From the NCBI GenBank assembly GCA_021799595.1, contig JAJZAF010000009.1:1-38854 (forward strand): 38,854 bases of DNA. Reading direction: 5' to 3'. This stretch comes from a bacterium. GTDB lineage: Bacteria > Patescibacteriota > Saccharimonadia > Saccharimonadales > UBA4665. The notes beneath the pieces are model-generated. The model was not told the DNA's origin. It searched no databases and saw only the letters and a program-made list of their open reading frames with translations. Within the stretch, counting starts at the first letter, position 1, and every line of letters begins with the position of its first letter. The position numbers and the translations under genes are program-made. Shown here in pieces: positions 1-7,030 of this stretch.

Positions 1-63
1 GTGGGTCATGAAAGCCGACAACTCGGCAATTTGTTTGGTAGATAATTTTTGTTGTTTTGTCAT
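1..63 (-). CDS. 5' end of an unidentified minus-strand gene (partial)
   Basis: An ATG on the minus strand at 63-61 opens 21 codons that run off the left edge (MTKQQKLSTKQIAELSAFMT...). The peptide is polar and Lys/Gln-rich. A three-base AGG lies directly before the ATG, and a 16-bp palindrome sits just upstream. I do not recognise the family. The short N-terminus would fit a DNA-binding or transposase protein, but that is a guess. It could also be a chance open frame. Confidence 0.3.
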   Translation of the reverse strand, partial: MTKQQKLSTKQIAELSAFMTH

Positions 64-66
64 CCT

Positions 67-82
67 AACAGCTTACGCTGTT
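67..82. promoter_or_regulatory. Palindrome in front of the left-edge gene
   Basis: AACAGC-TTAC-GCTGTT is a perfect 6-bp inverted repeat with a 4-nt loop, ending 3 nt from the minus-strand ATG at 63. As RNA it would form a hairpin next to the start codon; as DNA it could be an operator. No T-tract follows in either direction, so an intrinsic terminator is less likely. Confidence 0.3.
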
Positions 83-363
83 TTGGTGCTATTTGAGAGT
101 GTTATGTGTATAGATTTCATTTGATACGGTCTGCCATTACTCTTATGTCTAGTCTCTCATTTCGAGGGGCTTTTTATGTACCTTAAACATCATGAATAAG
201 CTTAAAAACATATTGGGCCAACTAAGTAAAAGTCAGGAGTCCTTTTTATGGCTAGTCAAACAGGTAGTCAGCTCTGTGTGACAGTATTAACTTAGTATTA
301 AAAGTCAGCATGCATAAAGCTATCAGAAAATTTACAGGAACAAACATTAATATGTAGAAAGTC
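83..363. other. Gene-free leader of the flavin operon
   Basis: No convincing gene is seen. A 15-codon open frame at 249-296 follows an AGGAG but has no recognisable product. A -10-like TAATAT (348-353) lies 10 nt before the ATG at 364, with no good -35 at the right distance and no Shine-Dalgarno before that ATG. Short T-runs occur (for example after 166) without strong hairpins. Confidence 0.35.
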
Positions 364-819
364 ATGAAAAAGGTAATTATCGGCTTAGTGGTCTTGGCAG
401 TTTTTGTGGTGTATAGCATCGGTATACGTCACAAAGCTCCTATTCTTTCAAAACCGTCATCATTAGCAAATACAAACCCAACTACTTCAACAAATACAAC
501 GTCGGGAAGTGGTAATCCGCCGAACTCAAACTCCTCAGCTAGCTATAAAGATGGTACCTATACGGGCAGCGTTGCCGATGCATATTACGGTAATGTACAA
601 GTGGAGGTTACTATTTCTGGTGGCAAAATAACTGATGTTAAGTTTTTGCAATACCCAAATACACACCAAGTATCAGTGATAATTAATCAACAGGCTATGC
701 CTTATTTAAAACAAGAGGCTGTTCAAGCCCAAAGTGCGAATGTACAAATCATTTCCGGTGCAACTTTTACTTCTCAGGCCTTTCAGCAATCATTGCAGTC
801 AGCATTATCTCAAGCATAG
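364..819 (+). CDS. Membrane-anchored FMN-binding domain protein
   Basis: This 151-residue protein has an N-terminal hydrophobic segment (about residues 4-20), a Ser/Thr/Asn/Pro-rich linker (about 28-60) and one FMN-binding domain (about 62-151) of the NqrC/RnfG/PceC-like family. The motif SGATFTS (131-137) is the family site where FMN is joined to a threonine by a phosphoester bond; Thr134 is the expected acceptor. By family knowledge the domain sits outside the membrane and carries electrons. The next gene is the ApbE transferase that would attach the FMN. Its TAG stop is followed at once by the ATG of apbE, in the same reading frame. The acceptor motif and the ApbE neighbour make the assignment strong; the electron partner is unknown. 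Confidence 0.88.
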   Translation: MKKVIIGLVVLAVFVVYSIGIRHKAPILSKPSSLANTNPTTSTNTTSGSGNPPNSNSSASYKDGTYTGSVADAYYGNVQVEVTISGGKITDVKFLQYPNTHQVSVIINQQAMPYLKQEAVQAQSANVQIISGATFTSQAFQQSLQSALSQA

Positions 820-1557
820 ATGAAACACACACAACTCATTATGGGCATGCCTATTACTATAGAAATAAATGGACCCGCCAAACAGCGTGATCTTGCAACT
901 ATTTTTGATTATTTTCTCCATGTAGATAAACGCTATAGTACATATAAACCTGATAGTGAAGTTAGTTTATATAACGCTGGTAAGTCAATTGATGTACTTT
1001 CTTCCGAGCTACAGTTTGTGCTGGAGCTTTGTGAGAAAACAAGGATAGAAACTAATGGCTACTTTAATATAAAAAAACTTGATGGCTCAATTGATCCCTC
1101 CGGCCTTGTCAAAGGTTGGGCTATCCAAAATGCTGCAAACCAGTTGTATTTAGCTGGCTGGGACAACTTTTATATTGAAGCTGGTGGGGATGTGTTTGCA
1201 GCAGGTGTGAGCCCTAATAACAAGCCTTGGAAATTGGGCATACGCAATCCATTTAAGATTAATGAAATCATTAAAGTACTTAATGTAAGTGACTGCGGTG
1301 TAGCTACATCAGGAAATTACATTCGTGGCAACCATATTTATAATCCCAAAAGTGCCTATACTGCGCCGAGAGGCATTGTAAGTATAACTGTAGTCGGTCC
1401 TAATATTTATGAAGCAGACTGTATTGCAACAGCAGCCTTTGCTATGGGAAAACATGGCATAGCCTATATCGAGCAACGTAAAGGCATGGAAGGCTATATG
1501 GTGACTGATACCGCCATAGCGACGTTTACTACGGGATTTGAGGCTTATGTTGCTTAA
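820..1557 (+). CDS. apbE: FAD:protein FMN transferase (ApbE)
   Basis: ApbE moves FMN from FAD onto a threonine of flavoproteins. Family features in this 245-residue protein are MGMPITIEI at the N-terminus (usual MGT), DPSGLVKGWAI (about 88-98), AGGDVFAAG (about 121-129), SGNYIRGNHIYNP with the usual His region (about 164-177), and a C-terminal EADCIATAAFAMG that corresponds to the usual metal-binding DA.ATA segment. It is shorter than typical ApbE (about 300-350) and has no signal peptide or lipobox, whereas many bacterial ApbE proteins are exported. It starts directly after the TAG of the FMN-binding gene, in frame, without a Shine-Dalgarno, so translation probably depends on reinitiation or readthrough. 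It overlaps the next gene by 11 bp. The likely substrates are both neighbours. Confidence 0.88.
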   Translation: MKHTQLIMGMPITIEINGPAKQRDLATIFDYFLHVDKRYSTYKPDSEVSLYNAGKSIDVLSSELQFVLELCEKTRIETNGYFNIKKLDGSIDPSGLVKGWAIQNAANQLYLAGWDNFYIEAGGDVFAAGVSPNNKPWKLGIRNPFKINEIIKVLNVSDCGVATSGNYIRGNHIYNPKSAYTAPRGIVSITVVGPNIYEADCIATAAFAMGKHGIAYIEQRKGMEGYMVTDTAIATFTTGFEAYVA

Positions 1558-3079
1558 ATTCTTTCAACCAATAGATAACTTTATAGATGGCATATCTATG
1601 TACCGCTTACTGCTGTATTACTTGCTGGCTCTATTATTTGTTGCAATCGGGCTAAGTGCGCTTGGTGATATGCACTACAACCCCACACAAATCGCACTCT
1701 CGGCATCCATAGCTGTTTTTGCTTGCTGGATTATCAACAAAATCTTTGCATATATATTTGAAGCCCCCATTAATCCAGAATCATCGTTACTGACAGGTTT
1801 AATATTAGCTCTCATTATTCCACCAACTCTCCAAAACTTTGGTATTCTCTTTATTCTTGCGGCATCAGGGCTGGCAATTGCCTCCAAATATATACTTACC
1901 ATTGGAGAAAAACATATCTTTAACCCAGCGGCTGTTGCAGTAGTGCTGACTGCTCTTGGCCCCAGGCAAAGCGCCAGTTGGTGGACAGGAACAACTGTGA
2001 TGCTGCCGTTCATTATTATAGGTGGCATTTTCATTACCCGAAAGGTAAGACGTGTAAATATGGTTATCACATTTTTAGTAATTACGACAATTACCACTAC
2101 TGTTTTATCAATTACTGCCAACTCAAACGTTTTTACTAACCTTAGTAGCATGGTTACCAGTTCACCTGCCTTGTTTTTAGGGTTTGTGATGCTCACAGAG
2201 CCGTACACATCCCCGACTACCAAATATAAACAGCTATGGTATGCTGCGATAGTTGGCTTTCTGCTGGCACCTCAGGTACATATCGGACATATATATACAA
2301 CACCAGAGATTGCACTTATTATCGGGAACATTTTTGCTTTTATCGTTTCGTCAAAAACAAAACTATTTCCTATCCTTCGCCAGAAAGTTGTAATTGCATC
2401 AAACACGCTAGAATTCTCCTTTATACCGGACAAAAAATTAGCATTTAAACCTGGCCAATATATGGAATTTACTCTGCCTCATAGTAACCCTGACAGCAGA
2501 GGAAGTCGACGGTGGTTTACTATTGCCTCTTCTCCAACTGAAAACTTATTAAAGCTTGGCGTTAAGTTTTATAAGAAGAGCAGTAGCTATAAAAAAGCCA
2601 TGTTGGCTATGGACCAAAAGACGTCTATCGTAGCTGCACAAATAGCTGGCGATTTTGTTATGCCTAAAAATGCCAGCAAAAAACTTGTTTTTATTGCGGG
2701 AGGAATCGGCGTGACGCCTTTTAGAAGCATGGTTAAGTATCTGATTGATACCAAACAACAACGATCAGTACGCATGCTTTATTCAGCCCGAACAGAGTCA
2801 GACATAGCATATAAGGATGTCTTTGAAGCAGCCAACCAATCATTTAATATGCAAACGTTCTATGTTTTAGAACGTCAAAGTTCGCAACTGCCTAATAATC
2901 AAACGATAATTGGCAGCATAAGCAGTGCAGTCATTAGACAATATATCCCTGACTTCAAAGAATGCATGTTTTATATATCAGGTACACATCATATGGTTGA
3001 GGATATGCAAATAATTCTGCATGAACTTGGAGTTCACCATAGAAACATTAAGATTGATTTCTTCCCGGGCTATGTATAA
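1547..3079 (+). CDS. NqrB/RnfD-like membrane protein fused to a ferredoxin-NAD(P)H reductase module
   Basis: The N-terminal half (about 1-265) is a multi-spanning membrane domain of the NqrB/RnfD family, with PESSLLTGLILALIIPP and a FNPAAVAVVLTALG segment. TGTT near residue 147 lies where these proteins often carry a (S/T)GAT-type flavinylation site, but it departs from the consensus. The C-terminal half (about 270-510) is an FNR-type flavoprotein: RWFTIASSP (near 321) fits the FAD-binding RxYS/T motif, and GGIGVTPFRSM (near 384) is the NAD(P)-binding glycine motif. A single polypeptide could thus take electrons from NAD(P)H in the cytoplasm and pass them through the membrane, probably to the FMN protein at 364-819. 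A TTG at 1538 is an alternative start; the ATG at 1547 is preferred. Confidence 0.82.
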   Translation: MLLKFFQPIDNFIDGISMYRLLLYYLLALLFVAIGLSALGDMHYNPTQIALSASIAVFACWIINKIFAYIFEAPINPESSLLTGLILALIIPPTLQNFGILFILAASGLAIASKYILTIGEKHIFNPAAVAVVLTALGPRQSASWWTGTTVMLPFIIIGGIFITRKVRRVNMVITFLVITTITTTVLSITANSNVFTNLSSMVTSSPALFLGFVMLTEPYTSPTTKYKQLWYAAIVGFLLAPQVHIGHIYTTPEIALIIGNIFAFIVSSKTKLFPILRQKVVIASNTLEFSFIPDKKLAFKPGQYMEFTLPHSNPDSRGSRRWFTIASSPTENLLKLGVKFYKKSSSYKKAMLAMDQKTSIVAAQIAGDFVMPKNASKKLVFIAGGIGVTPFRSMVKYLIDTKQQRSVRMLYSARTESDIAYKDVFEAANQSFNMQTFYVLERQSSQLPNNQTIIGSISSAVIRQYIPDFKECMFYISGTHHMVEDMQIILHELGVHHRNIKIDFFPGYV

Positions 3080-3158
3080 AAATTAATTTTCAAGCATTTC
3101 TTTTAAAAGCGTTCACATAATTTTTGTTTCTCTATAGACTGAGCAGGGAAGGTGACAT

Positions 3159-3410
3159 ATGCTACACAATAATTGTGTGAATTCTCATTTTCATGATATT
3201 TCAGGTATGTCAAAGTATGAAGTAGGAGAATTAACCTATGGTAGAACTGATCATCATGATACTACTTACTCTCCTGCTGCTACAGGAGGGACCCAGACAG
3301 AATCGTGGGTGATAATGTATATGAGGTTCTGCAACTTTATATTTACGTGTTCAAAAATAGGATTAAGAAGCTGGCCAGTGAGGAGTTTGTCTAACGCCAT
3401 CTCCTTCTGA
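3159..3410 (+). CDS. Possible small protein of unknown function
   Basis: This 83-codon frame starts at an ATG with a good Shine-Dalgarno (AAGGTGA, 3149-3155). A weak promoter-like pair lies upstream (TTCACA 3112-3117, TATAGA 3133-3138, only 15 nt apart). The middle of the protein is hydrophilic and protein-like (SKYEVGELTYGRTDHHDTT), but it matches no family I know. The last 48 bp overlap the 3' end of the convergent cupin gene, where coding potential is shared. Two inverted repeats lie inside: ACACAA-TAA-TTGTGT (3164-3178) and CTCCTG-N6-CAGGAG (3271-3288). The region may therefore be a structured non-coding segment instead. Confidence 0.3.
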   Translation: MLHNNCVNSHFHDISGMSKYEVGELTYGRTDHHDTTYSPAATGGTQTESWVIMYMRFCNFIFTCSKIGLRSWPVRSLSNAISF

Positions 3411-3746
3411 AGGTTTGGGGCCGCCAATAGCTAGTATATCAAGGCCTTCAGGACCGGCTCTGAAGGTTCGAACCACCTCTGGTGCTACTCGTATTGCATC
3501 CCATAAAGTAATGTTAATTGCTTCTTCATTAAGTAATATGCTGCCCGAACCGTGCACTACTACATATACCTCTTCTTGCACCTTGTGGCTATGAGCTCCC
3601 TGTGCTTGGAAGTTTGGGGCATATCGAAATAGACTGACTCCAATATCACGCGACTCGATATATTTGCGAGCAAAGTGAGATTCGAGACCCTCAGTTTCTG
3701 ATGAATTTTTAATACTCAATAAATTAATTTTTGCATATGCTGACAT
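3363..3746 (-). CDS. Small cupin-domain protein
   Basis: This is a 127-residue single-domain protein with a cupin beta-barrel. The first cupin motif is recognisable as AHSHKVQEEVYVVVHGSGSILL (about 51-72), in which the His residues and the Glu are the usual metal ligands. The second motif is weak (DAIRVAPEVVRTFRAGPEGLDILAIGGP, about 83-110) and lacks the usual histidine, so metal binding may be incomplete. The function cannot be told from sequence: cupins of this size include sugar isomerases, dioxygenase-like enzymes and sensors. The start is well supported by a strong Shine-Dalgarno (GAGAGGAGGAGC) just before the ATG. A 20-bp near-palindrome lies upstream. Confidence 0.75.
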   Translation of the reverse strand: MSAYAKINLLSIKNSSETEGLESHFARKYIESRDIGVSLFRYAPNFQAQGAHSHKVQEEVYVVVHGSGSILLNEEAINITLWDAIRVAPEVVRTFRAGPEGLDILAIGGPKPSEGDGVRQTPHWPAS

Positions 3747-3760
3747 TGCTCCTCCTCTCA

Positions 3761-3780
3761 GCTATGTTTAAATATAGCTT
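3761..3780. promoter_or_regulatory. 20-bp near-palindrome upstream of the cupin gene (candidate operator)
   Basis: AGCTATGTTTAAATATAGCT reads the same on both strands except at one symmetric pair. It lies 14 bp upstream of the minus-strand cupin start, just outside the Shine-Dalgarno. A TACAAT hexamer on the minus strand a little further upstream could be a -10. The position would suit a repressor site, but no regulator gene is adjacent. Confidence 0.4.
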
Positions 3781-3924
3781 AATCTTAATATTGTACCTAT
3801 TTTTTATGAGTTAAGGTTTATCTTAGTTTATTGCATTCTCATGCAAAGATCAAAAAAGTACAAATAGGTTGGAAGAACTAGTTAGTATCGATTACAATTT
3901 AAGCTTTATTTTGGGTCAGAGAGA

Positions 3925-3954
3925 GTGACAATGTTACTATGCAAGTACTATAAG
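3925..3954 (+). promoter_or_regulatory. Promoter of the tRNA pair
   Basis: GTGACA (3925-3930) and TATAAG (3949-3954) are separated by 18 bp, a close match to a sigma70-type promoter. The tRNA-Thr begins 6 nt after the -10, as expected for a transcript with almost no leader. A perfect TTGCAT-TCTC-ATGCAA inverted repeat lies further upstream at 3831-3846. Confidence 0.6.
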
Positions 3955-3959
3955 TTATT

Positions 3960-4036
3960 GCCATCTTAGCTCAGCTGGCTAGAGCGTCGCTTTCGTAAAG
4001 CGGAGGTCTGGGGTTCGACTCCCCAAGGTGGCTCCA
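3960..4036 (+). tRNA. tRNA-Thr (anticodon CGT)
   Basis: The cloverleaf folds completely. The acceptor arms GCCATCT and AGGTGGC pair with one G-T; the anticodon stem TCGCT/AGCGG encloses the loop TTCGTAA; the T arm is TGGGG-TTCGACT-CCCCA. The anticodon CGT reads ACG (Thr). CCA is encoded at 4034-4036. The discriminator is T. Confidence 0.95.
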
Positions 4037-4041
4037 TATAA

Positions 4042-4116
4042 GCGGGTATTGTATAACGGTTATTATGTAGTCTTCCCAAGACTGAGATGCGGGTTCGACT
4101 CCCGCTACCCGCACCA
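4042..4116 (+). tRNA. tRNA-Gly (anticodon CCC)
   Basis: The acceptor GCGGGTA pairs fully with TACCCGC. The anticodon stem TAGTC/GACTG encloses the loop TTCCCAA, giving anticodon CCC (codon GGG). The T arm has GCGGG-TTCGACT-CCCGC. The discriminator is A and CCA is encoded. It lies 5 nt after tRNA-Thr, so both come from one transcript. The IS200-like remnant begins about 70 bp downstream. Confidence 0.95.
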
Positions 4117-4187
4117 TCAGGGATTTTTGAGTATTTTTTAATTCATTTTCAGATGTAATTAATCTGTAAATTCAGGTTACCGTTAAT

Positions 4188-4730
4188 CATGGACTTTAGT
4201 CCATGGGCCTAAGGTTCCCTGGAGCAGACACAAGGTCTTGTGTCTGCGCAAGCAGTCTGGGATGCTGGGGTTTTTTATGAAGAGAGGCCAGTACCATTAT
4301 TCACGGACCGCATTCTCGCTATCGTCTGCAGTACCACCTCGTCTGGATCCCGAAGTACCGACGTAGAGTCATGGCAGGTGATGTAGCATCATCTGTCCGG
4401 AAGCTGTTCTATGACTGCGCGCAGATGAATGACTGGTGGATCACCCGTCTGGCTGTTATGTCCGACCACGTACACTTGCTCCTTGAGCTGCCACCAACTG
4501 TTTCGGTATCGCAAGCCGTAAAAACCTTCAAAGACGGGCAGCAATCGGGCTTTGTGCCAGACACATCCTGAACTGGATGAATGGCTCTGGGGAAACAGCT
4601 TTTGGGCAGTGGGCTACTTCGCAGAGAGCGTCGGCAGAGTGACCGAGAAATGCTATCAAGTTATACATTGAGAATCAAAGAGACCACCCCAGTATGCCGA
4701 AACAGAGAAGCCTAGGACTTTAGTCCGAGG
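4188..4730 (+). mobile_element. Decayed IS200/IS605-type insertion sequence
   Basis: The element is bounded by two hairpins that share the core GGACTTTAGTCC. The left one is a perfect 8-bp stem (4188-4205) and the right one has 8 of 9 pairs (4711-4730). Subterminal hairpins instead of terminal inverted repeats are the mark of Y1-transposase elements. A third, 11-bp hairpin (GCAGACACAAG / CTTGTGTCTGC, 4224-4247) lies in the leader of the transposase gene, where IS200 elements carry a hairpin that limits expression. The exact ends are uncertain because these elements make no target duplication. Confidence 0.78.
4277..4723 (+). pseudogene. tnpA: Frameshifted IS200-like Y1 transposase (tnpA)
   Basis: Pieces of one protein appear in successive frames. 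The start is MKRGQYHYSRTAF (from 4277). After a shift near 4310 the frame reads HSRYRLQYHLVWIPKYRRRVMAG and then LAVMSDHVHLLLELPP, with the HUH-type metal-binding motif DHVHL. After a shift between about 4540 and 4570 it reads ELDEWLWGNSFWAVGYFAESVGRVTEK. After a shift near 4653 it reads IKLYIENQRDHPSMPKQRSLGL, with the probable catalytic tyrosine in KLYIENQ. These match the order and spacing of intact IS200 TnpA (about 140-150 residues). At least three frameshifts make it non-functional. Confidence 0.85.
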
Positions 4731-4778
4731 TAGTTCACTTGGGCTAACATGCAGGCGGGCACGTGGCACGTTTCAGAG

Positions 4779-5321
4779 TCATTCTAGTGTGTGAATAAAG
4801 TTAAATTCACTAACAGCCAGCGGTGGATATGTTCGGTAGTCTACGACATCCAGACCCTCAACGTTCATCTCGCTGACTGTCCAGTCCCCATTAGCAGGAT
4901 TGACGCTCTCGACAAAAGCAACGTGTCCGAGGCCACTGTCGACATTTGGGGTTTGCATAATGGCTCCGTAGCTCGGAGTGTGGTCAACCAAGTAACCGTC
5001 AGCAGCGGCTCTGGATGCCCAGGTGGTCGCATTGCCCCATGTAGTTGGAACCGGTTCGCCGATTTGTGAACGCAGGATGAATACCCACCACGTGCAGTTA
5101 CCCCAGGCGTATGTATCTCCCGGGTAGCTGTTAGCATCGTAGACGCCACCGTTTATTACAGAGATACTGCCACTTGTGCTACTGCTAGCAGCCCCGGCAA
5201 TATTAGTAAGCGAGAGAACCGAGATGAAGGGGAGGCAAATAAGAGCTGCGACGAGTGTGGCTATTAACCAAAGCTCCTTTTTCAGACTCGTGCTAGTCTT
5301 CATGAGCAGAAAAGGATTCAT
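4779..5321 (-). CDS. Secreted CHAP-domain peptidoglycan hydrolase of T4SS operon A
   Basis: This 180-residue protein has an N-terminal signal or anchor segment (about residues 17-44, ending near GAASSST) and a C-terminal CHAP domain (about 60-178). The catalytic Cys76 is in GNCTWWV, His133 is in GLGHVAFVE, and an acidic/polar residue follows in WTVSEMNVEG (Glu151 or Asn153). CHAP enzymes cut peptidoglycan cross-bridges or act as amidases. Its ATG overlaps the VirB4 stop (ATGA), so it is the last gene of operon A. This is the usual place of a VirB1-like hydrolase that opens the wall for the secretion channel. A second ATG seven codons in is an alternative start. Confidence 0.85.
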   Translation of the reverse strand: MNPFLLMKTSTSLKKELWLIATLVAALICLPFISVLSLTNIAGAASSSTSGSISVINGGVYDANSYPGDTYAWGNCTWWVFILRSQIGEPVPTTWGNATTWASRAAADGYLVDHTPSYGAIMQTPNVDSGLGHVAFVESVNPANGDWTVSEMNVEGLDVVDYRTYPPLAVSEFNFIHTLE

Positions 5322-7030
5322 CCATAGACCTCAGCTGGGTTGGTAGTAATGAGTGGATGTTCTTTGTCTGCAGCCACCACCTTGACCGCCACATGATTCT
5401 GGTCGGCAATAATAAGAGCTTCCCCCTTCCCGCAAGTCAGCAGGAAATTTTGTTCATACTCGCTTAAATTAAACTCGTCAGTTACATTTTTGATGGTGGT
5501 CGTGTCTTGCCGCATTAGAATACGTAGGCTGCTTTGGGAGGCAATGGCCCGGCCATAGTCACTATCTAGAAAGTCATTGGCAGCTTGGGAAATAATGGAA
5601 ACGCCGAGATAATACTTGCGGGCCCGGCGCACTAGTCCCGAAACAAAGCGAGCGCTTTCTTCATGCTCAAGCAGCAGCCAGCCTTCGTCAATAACTAGTA
5701 ATCTTTTTTTGGGTCTTGCTTTTACTTGGTGCTCCACGAAGTTCGATATGATAAGCATCATAATCTGGCGCAAACTTTCAGGCATGTCTTTGATATCAAA
5801 GACGACTAGTCGGTTGTTGAGCTGAATATTAGTTTGGGCATTGAAGACCTCGGCCAGCGAGCCCGATATATACTTCTCGAGACGATCGCACAATTTTAGC
5901 TGGCCGAGGCCATGCAGCTCTGCGTATAGATCTTCGAATATGGGCGGCCTGCCCATCTCTTGTTTGTACATGGCTAGAATGGCTTTATCCAGTGCTGCTT
6001 TTTCTCTGGGGTTAAGACCCTCGGCCATCAGGGAAACAATCTCTGTTAAATCCTGAATGTGCCCAGCTAAATCAGCCGAATCGTGAGCAGTTGTCGATAG
6101 ATCAAATGGGTTAATCTTCTGCTGCGAGCGGGTAGATAGCTTTATATAACTACCGCCGACTGAGTCGCTTAGCAAGCTATACTCGCGTTCCGGATCAATA
6201 ACTATAGTGTGAGTACCTTGCATCAGTTGACGCAAGATCTCGACTTTCATAGCATAGTTTTTGCCACTGCCTGATTGGGCAAATATGATGCTGTTGGCAT
6301 TATGAAGAGAAAAACGGTCAAGTATGACAAGCGAATTGTTTGACTTATTTACTCCGTAAAGGATGCCTTCTTCTTGTACTAATTCGGATGACATGAAAGG
6401 AAATGTCAAAGCAGCAGTGGAGCTGTCTAGGTTACGCTTTTGGGCTAACTTGTCTTCCCCTCTGGGTAGAACAGATTGGAGCGCTTCGATCTGTTGATAG
6501 GTCGCTGTTTTGATATAAAATAGTTGAGCTGCTAACGTCGTCTCTAGTAACTTTGTCTGTTTATCCAACTCATCAAGAGAAGCGGCAGATAGAGCAATAT
6601 AAATGGAAATCTGAAACAGCTTTTCTTGTCCTCGTTGGATCTTATCTCTCAGTGCCGTCGCTGATTCTAAAGGATCAGTTACTTCTGGTCCAATAATTTT
6701 GCCGCTTTTTATCATGGCGCGTTTTGTAGACTCGAGTTCAGTGATTTTGCGGTGTAATTTTGGTAAAGCCTGGGTAGCGTCGATTGCCTGGATATGGTAA
6801 GACACGTCTATGCTGCGATTGAAGTTGACCAGACTGTTGAGCCAGCCGGAAGATGCCACGAAAGGATATCCAGATATGAATAGCAGTCTGACGTATTTGT
6901 CGTTTAGGCCAAGGTGGTTCTTTTGTTCTTCAAGACCAGCGTAGGAAATGAGGTCAATGAAGTCTTGTTCGCCATAGGAAAAGTTTTGCTCTCGCAAATT
7001 TGTTTTTGATCGATTGAAGGAAAACTTCAC
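5318..7030 (-). CDS. virB4: VirB4-family ATPase of T4SS operon A
   Basis: This 570-residue protein is the energy-supplying ATPase of a type IV secretion system. The N-terminal domain is followed by a RecA-like ATPase domain: Walker A region AQSGSGKNYAMKVE (about 251-264), HTIVIDPEREYSLL, and Walker B RLLVIDEGWLLLEHEE. The paralogue at 20010-21962 has the same order. The Walker A ends GKN rather than GKS/T: the codon at 6259-6257 is AAC, Asn258. The start is a GTG overlapping the upstream stop (GTGA), preceded by GAGG. It is about 80 residues shorter than the paralogue. Nearby FAD-like or relaxase genes are absent. Confidence 0.9.
   Translation of the reverse strand: MKFSFNRSKTNLREQNFSYGEQDFIDLISYAGLEEQKNHLGLNDKYVRLLFISGYPFVASSGWLNSLVNFNRSIDVSYHIQAIDATQALPKLHRKITELESTKRAMIKSGKIIGPEVTDPLESATALRDKIQRGQEKLFQISIYIALSAASLDELDKQTKLLETTLAAQLFYIKTATYQQIEALQSVLPRGEDKLAQKRNLDSSTAALTFPFMSSELVQEEGILYGVNKSNNSLVILDRFSLHNANSIIFAQSGSGKNYAMKVEILRQLMQGTHTIVIDPEREYSLLSDSVGGSYIKLSTRSQQKINPFDLSTTAHDSADLAGHIQDLTEIVSLMAEGLNPREKAALDKAILAMYKQEMGRPPIFEDLYAELHGLGQLKLCDRLEKYISGSLAEVFNAQTNIQLNNRLVVFDIKDMPESLRQIMMLIISNFVEHQVKARPKKRLLVIDEGWLLLEHEESARFVSGLVRRARKYYLGVSIISQAANDFLDSDYGRAIASQSSLRILMRQDTTTIKNVTDEFNLSEYEQNFLLTCGKGEALIIADQNHVAVKVVAADKEHPLITTNPAEVYG

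Noticed and set aside
1675-2223. Open frame of 182 codons on the minus strand
   Set aside because: It is antisense to the NqrB/RnfD-like membrane domain, whose protein is clearly recognisable on the plus strand. The antisense protein has no family features.
4117-4187. Possible terminator after tRNA-Gly
   Set aside because: T-runs are present but no stable hairpin precedes them, so an intrinsic terminator cannot be supported.
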